This document shows, piece by piece, positions 63,328-64,000 of a stretch of DNA of 64,000 nucleotides. Numbering within the stretch: position 1 is the first letter of the stretch; every line of letters begins with the position of its first letter. The translations under genes and the position numbers were made by a program. Origin of the DNA: Methyloradius palustris (GTDB lineage Bacteria > Pseudomonadota > Gammaproteobacteria > Burkholderiales > Methylophilaceae); the NCBI RefSeq assembly GCF_019703875.1, contig NZ_AP024110.1, positions 868,001 to 932,000 on the forward strand, read 5' to 3'. The notes under the pieces are model-generated. The model worked only from the letters and a program-made list of their open reading frames with translations, ran no database searches and was not told the DNA's origin.

Positions 63328-64000
63328 TAAAGTATTGATAGCAAACCGCGGCGAAATTGCCTGCCGCATCATTCGTACCCTGAAAAAACTGGGGGTTGCA
63401 TCAGTCGCTGTTTATTCCGAGGCGGATGCGGGCGCAAAACATGTGATGGATGCAGATGAAGCTATTTGCGTTGGGCCAGCGCCCGCAGCAGAAAGCTATT
63501 TGAATATCCCAAAGATTATTGCTGCAGCCGAGCAATCTGGTGCGCAGGCTATACACCCAGGGTACGGATTCCTATCGGAAAACCAGGGCTTTGCGCAGGC
63601 TTGTGAAGCGGCTGGCATTGCTTTCATCGGCCCAACGCCTACACAGATGCGTGACTTTGGTTTAAAACACACCGCCCGTGCGCTGGCTGAGCAGAACGGC
63701 GTGCCTTTGTTGCCAGGTACAGGTTTGCTTGCCGATGTGAAACAAGCCGAACTTGAAGCCGAACGCATTGGCTACCCTGTCATGCTGAAAAGTACCGCTG
63801 GCGGCGGCGGCATTGGTATGCGGCTGATTTGGGCTGTGGGTGAACTACAGGAAGCTTTTGATTCTGTGCAACGCTTATCCAGTGCTAATTTCAAAGATTC
63901 TGGCATCTACCTAGAAAAGTACGTACAGGCCGCACGCCATATCGAAGTACAAATATTCGGCGACGGCGCAGGCAAAGTGGTGGGGCTTGGCGAGCGCGAT
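63320..64000 (+). CDS. Guanidine/urea carboxylase, 3'-truncated by window edge
   Basis: The N-terminal 227 codons of a biotin-dependent carboxylase. The biotin-carboxylase domain has VLIANRGEIACRIIRTLKKL, AIHPGYGFLSEN and the ATP-grasp glycine loop LKSTAGGGGIGM. It would carboxylate guanidine (or urea) with ATP and bicarbonate. The carboxyltransferase-domain residue that separates guanidine from urea carboxylases lies beyond the window, so the choice rests on riboswitch and deiminase context. Confidence 0.9.
   Translation, partial: MFNKVLIANRGEIACRIIRTLKKLGVASVAVYSEADAGAKHVMDADEAICVGPAPAAESYLNIPKIIAAAEQSGAQAIHPGYGFLSENQGFAQACEAAGIAFIGPTPTQMRDFGLKHTARALAEQNGVPLLPGTGLLADVKQAELEAERIGYPVMLKSTAGGGGIGMRLIWAVGELQEAFDSVQRLSSANFKDSGIYLEKYVQAARHIEVQIFGDGAGKVVGLGERD

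Noticed and set aside
61708..64000. Reading the carboxylase locus as urea metabolism
   Set aside because: The guanidine-I riboswitch and the DUF1989 pair point to guanidine carboxylation and deimination; the decisive carboxylase residue is outside the window, so the rejection is contextual.
1..64000. CRISPR arrays, tRNA genes, rRNA, insertion sequences, prophage
   Set aside because: No direct-repeat arrays, cloverleaf-like sequences, transposases, integrases or phage genes were recognised on either strand.

Overview
The window looks like chromosomal DNA of a methylotrophic betaproteobacterium, most likely a member of the Methylophilaceae (Methylotenera/Methylophilus type). This is an inference from gene content and order: the ftsYEX, dnaKJ/grpE and ScpAB/RluB blocks are of betaproteobacterial type, there is a linked edd-eda pair (the KDPG branch used by RuMP-cycle methylotrophs), a Kdo hydroxylase and a YdbH/YnbE/YdbL set. 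No rRNA, tRNA, CRISPR array, prophage or insertion sequence was seen.

Layout. 1-6550: ftsX (cut by the left edge), ftsE and ftsY on the minus strand; then on the plus strand two M16 peptidase-family genes, rsmD, coaD and a small ferredoxin. 6627-8914: an MFS exporter, a small Cys-rich protein and glyoxalase I. 8958-12714: the chaperone genes dnaJ, dnaK and grpE on the minus strand; dnaK and grpE each have a clear sigma-32-type promoter, and dnaK and dnaJ are separated by a strong hairpin. 12849-21550: an LPS-core cluster with five GT9 (heptosyltransferase-like) genes, two GT2 genes and an O-antigen ligase; from about 15.7 kb it is visibly AT-rich. 21614-26008: edd, eda, a HAD phosphatase and a UDP-glucuronate-epimerase-like gene. 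26185-36530: M61 peptidase, class V aminotransferase, KdoO-like hydroxylase, DUF1275 protein, parvulin, BolA, YciI, YciB, PHP phosphatase, YciO, M50 peptidase and trpS. 36566-51557: scpAB, rluB, prmB, dapE, ArsC-like protein, dapD, M48 lipoprotein, kup, xseA, dsbB, cysM, the ydbH-ynbE-ydbL set and a DnaQ-like exonuclease.

51558-64000 is the most interesting part: a guanidine-responsive nitrogen-assimilation island. Two guanidine-I (ykkC) riboswitches lie 3 kb apart. Each is preceded, at exactly the same distance, by a sigma-54 (-24/-12) promoter motif, so the whole control region seems to have been duplicated. Riboswitch 2 leads an operon of an unknown 230-aa protein, an ABC transporter (binding protein, permease, ATPase), a creatininase-family amidohydrolase, a type III glutamine-synthetase-like ligase, a NikR-like repressor lacking two of the four nickel ligands, two urea-carboxylase-associated proteins (the carboxyguanidine deiminase pair) and the start of a guanidine/urea carboxylase cut by the right edge. 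Riboswitch 1 leads a compact three-gene operon with no assigned role in guanidine metabolism that I know of: a membrane di-iron desaturase/hydroxylase-like protein, a complete metallo-beta-lactamase-fold hydrolase and an EamA/DMT transporter. I propose this as a candidate new guanidine- or alkylguanidine-processing module, possibly an oxidative dealkylation that in a methylotroph would feed guanidine nitrogen into the second operon. The enzymatic role is inference; the regulation and protein motifs are read from the sequence.
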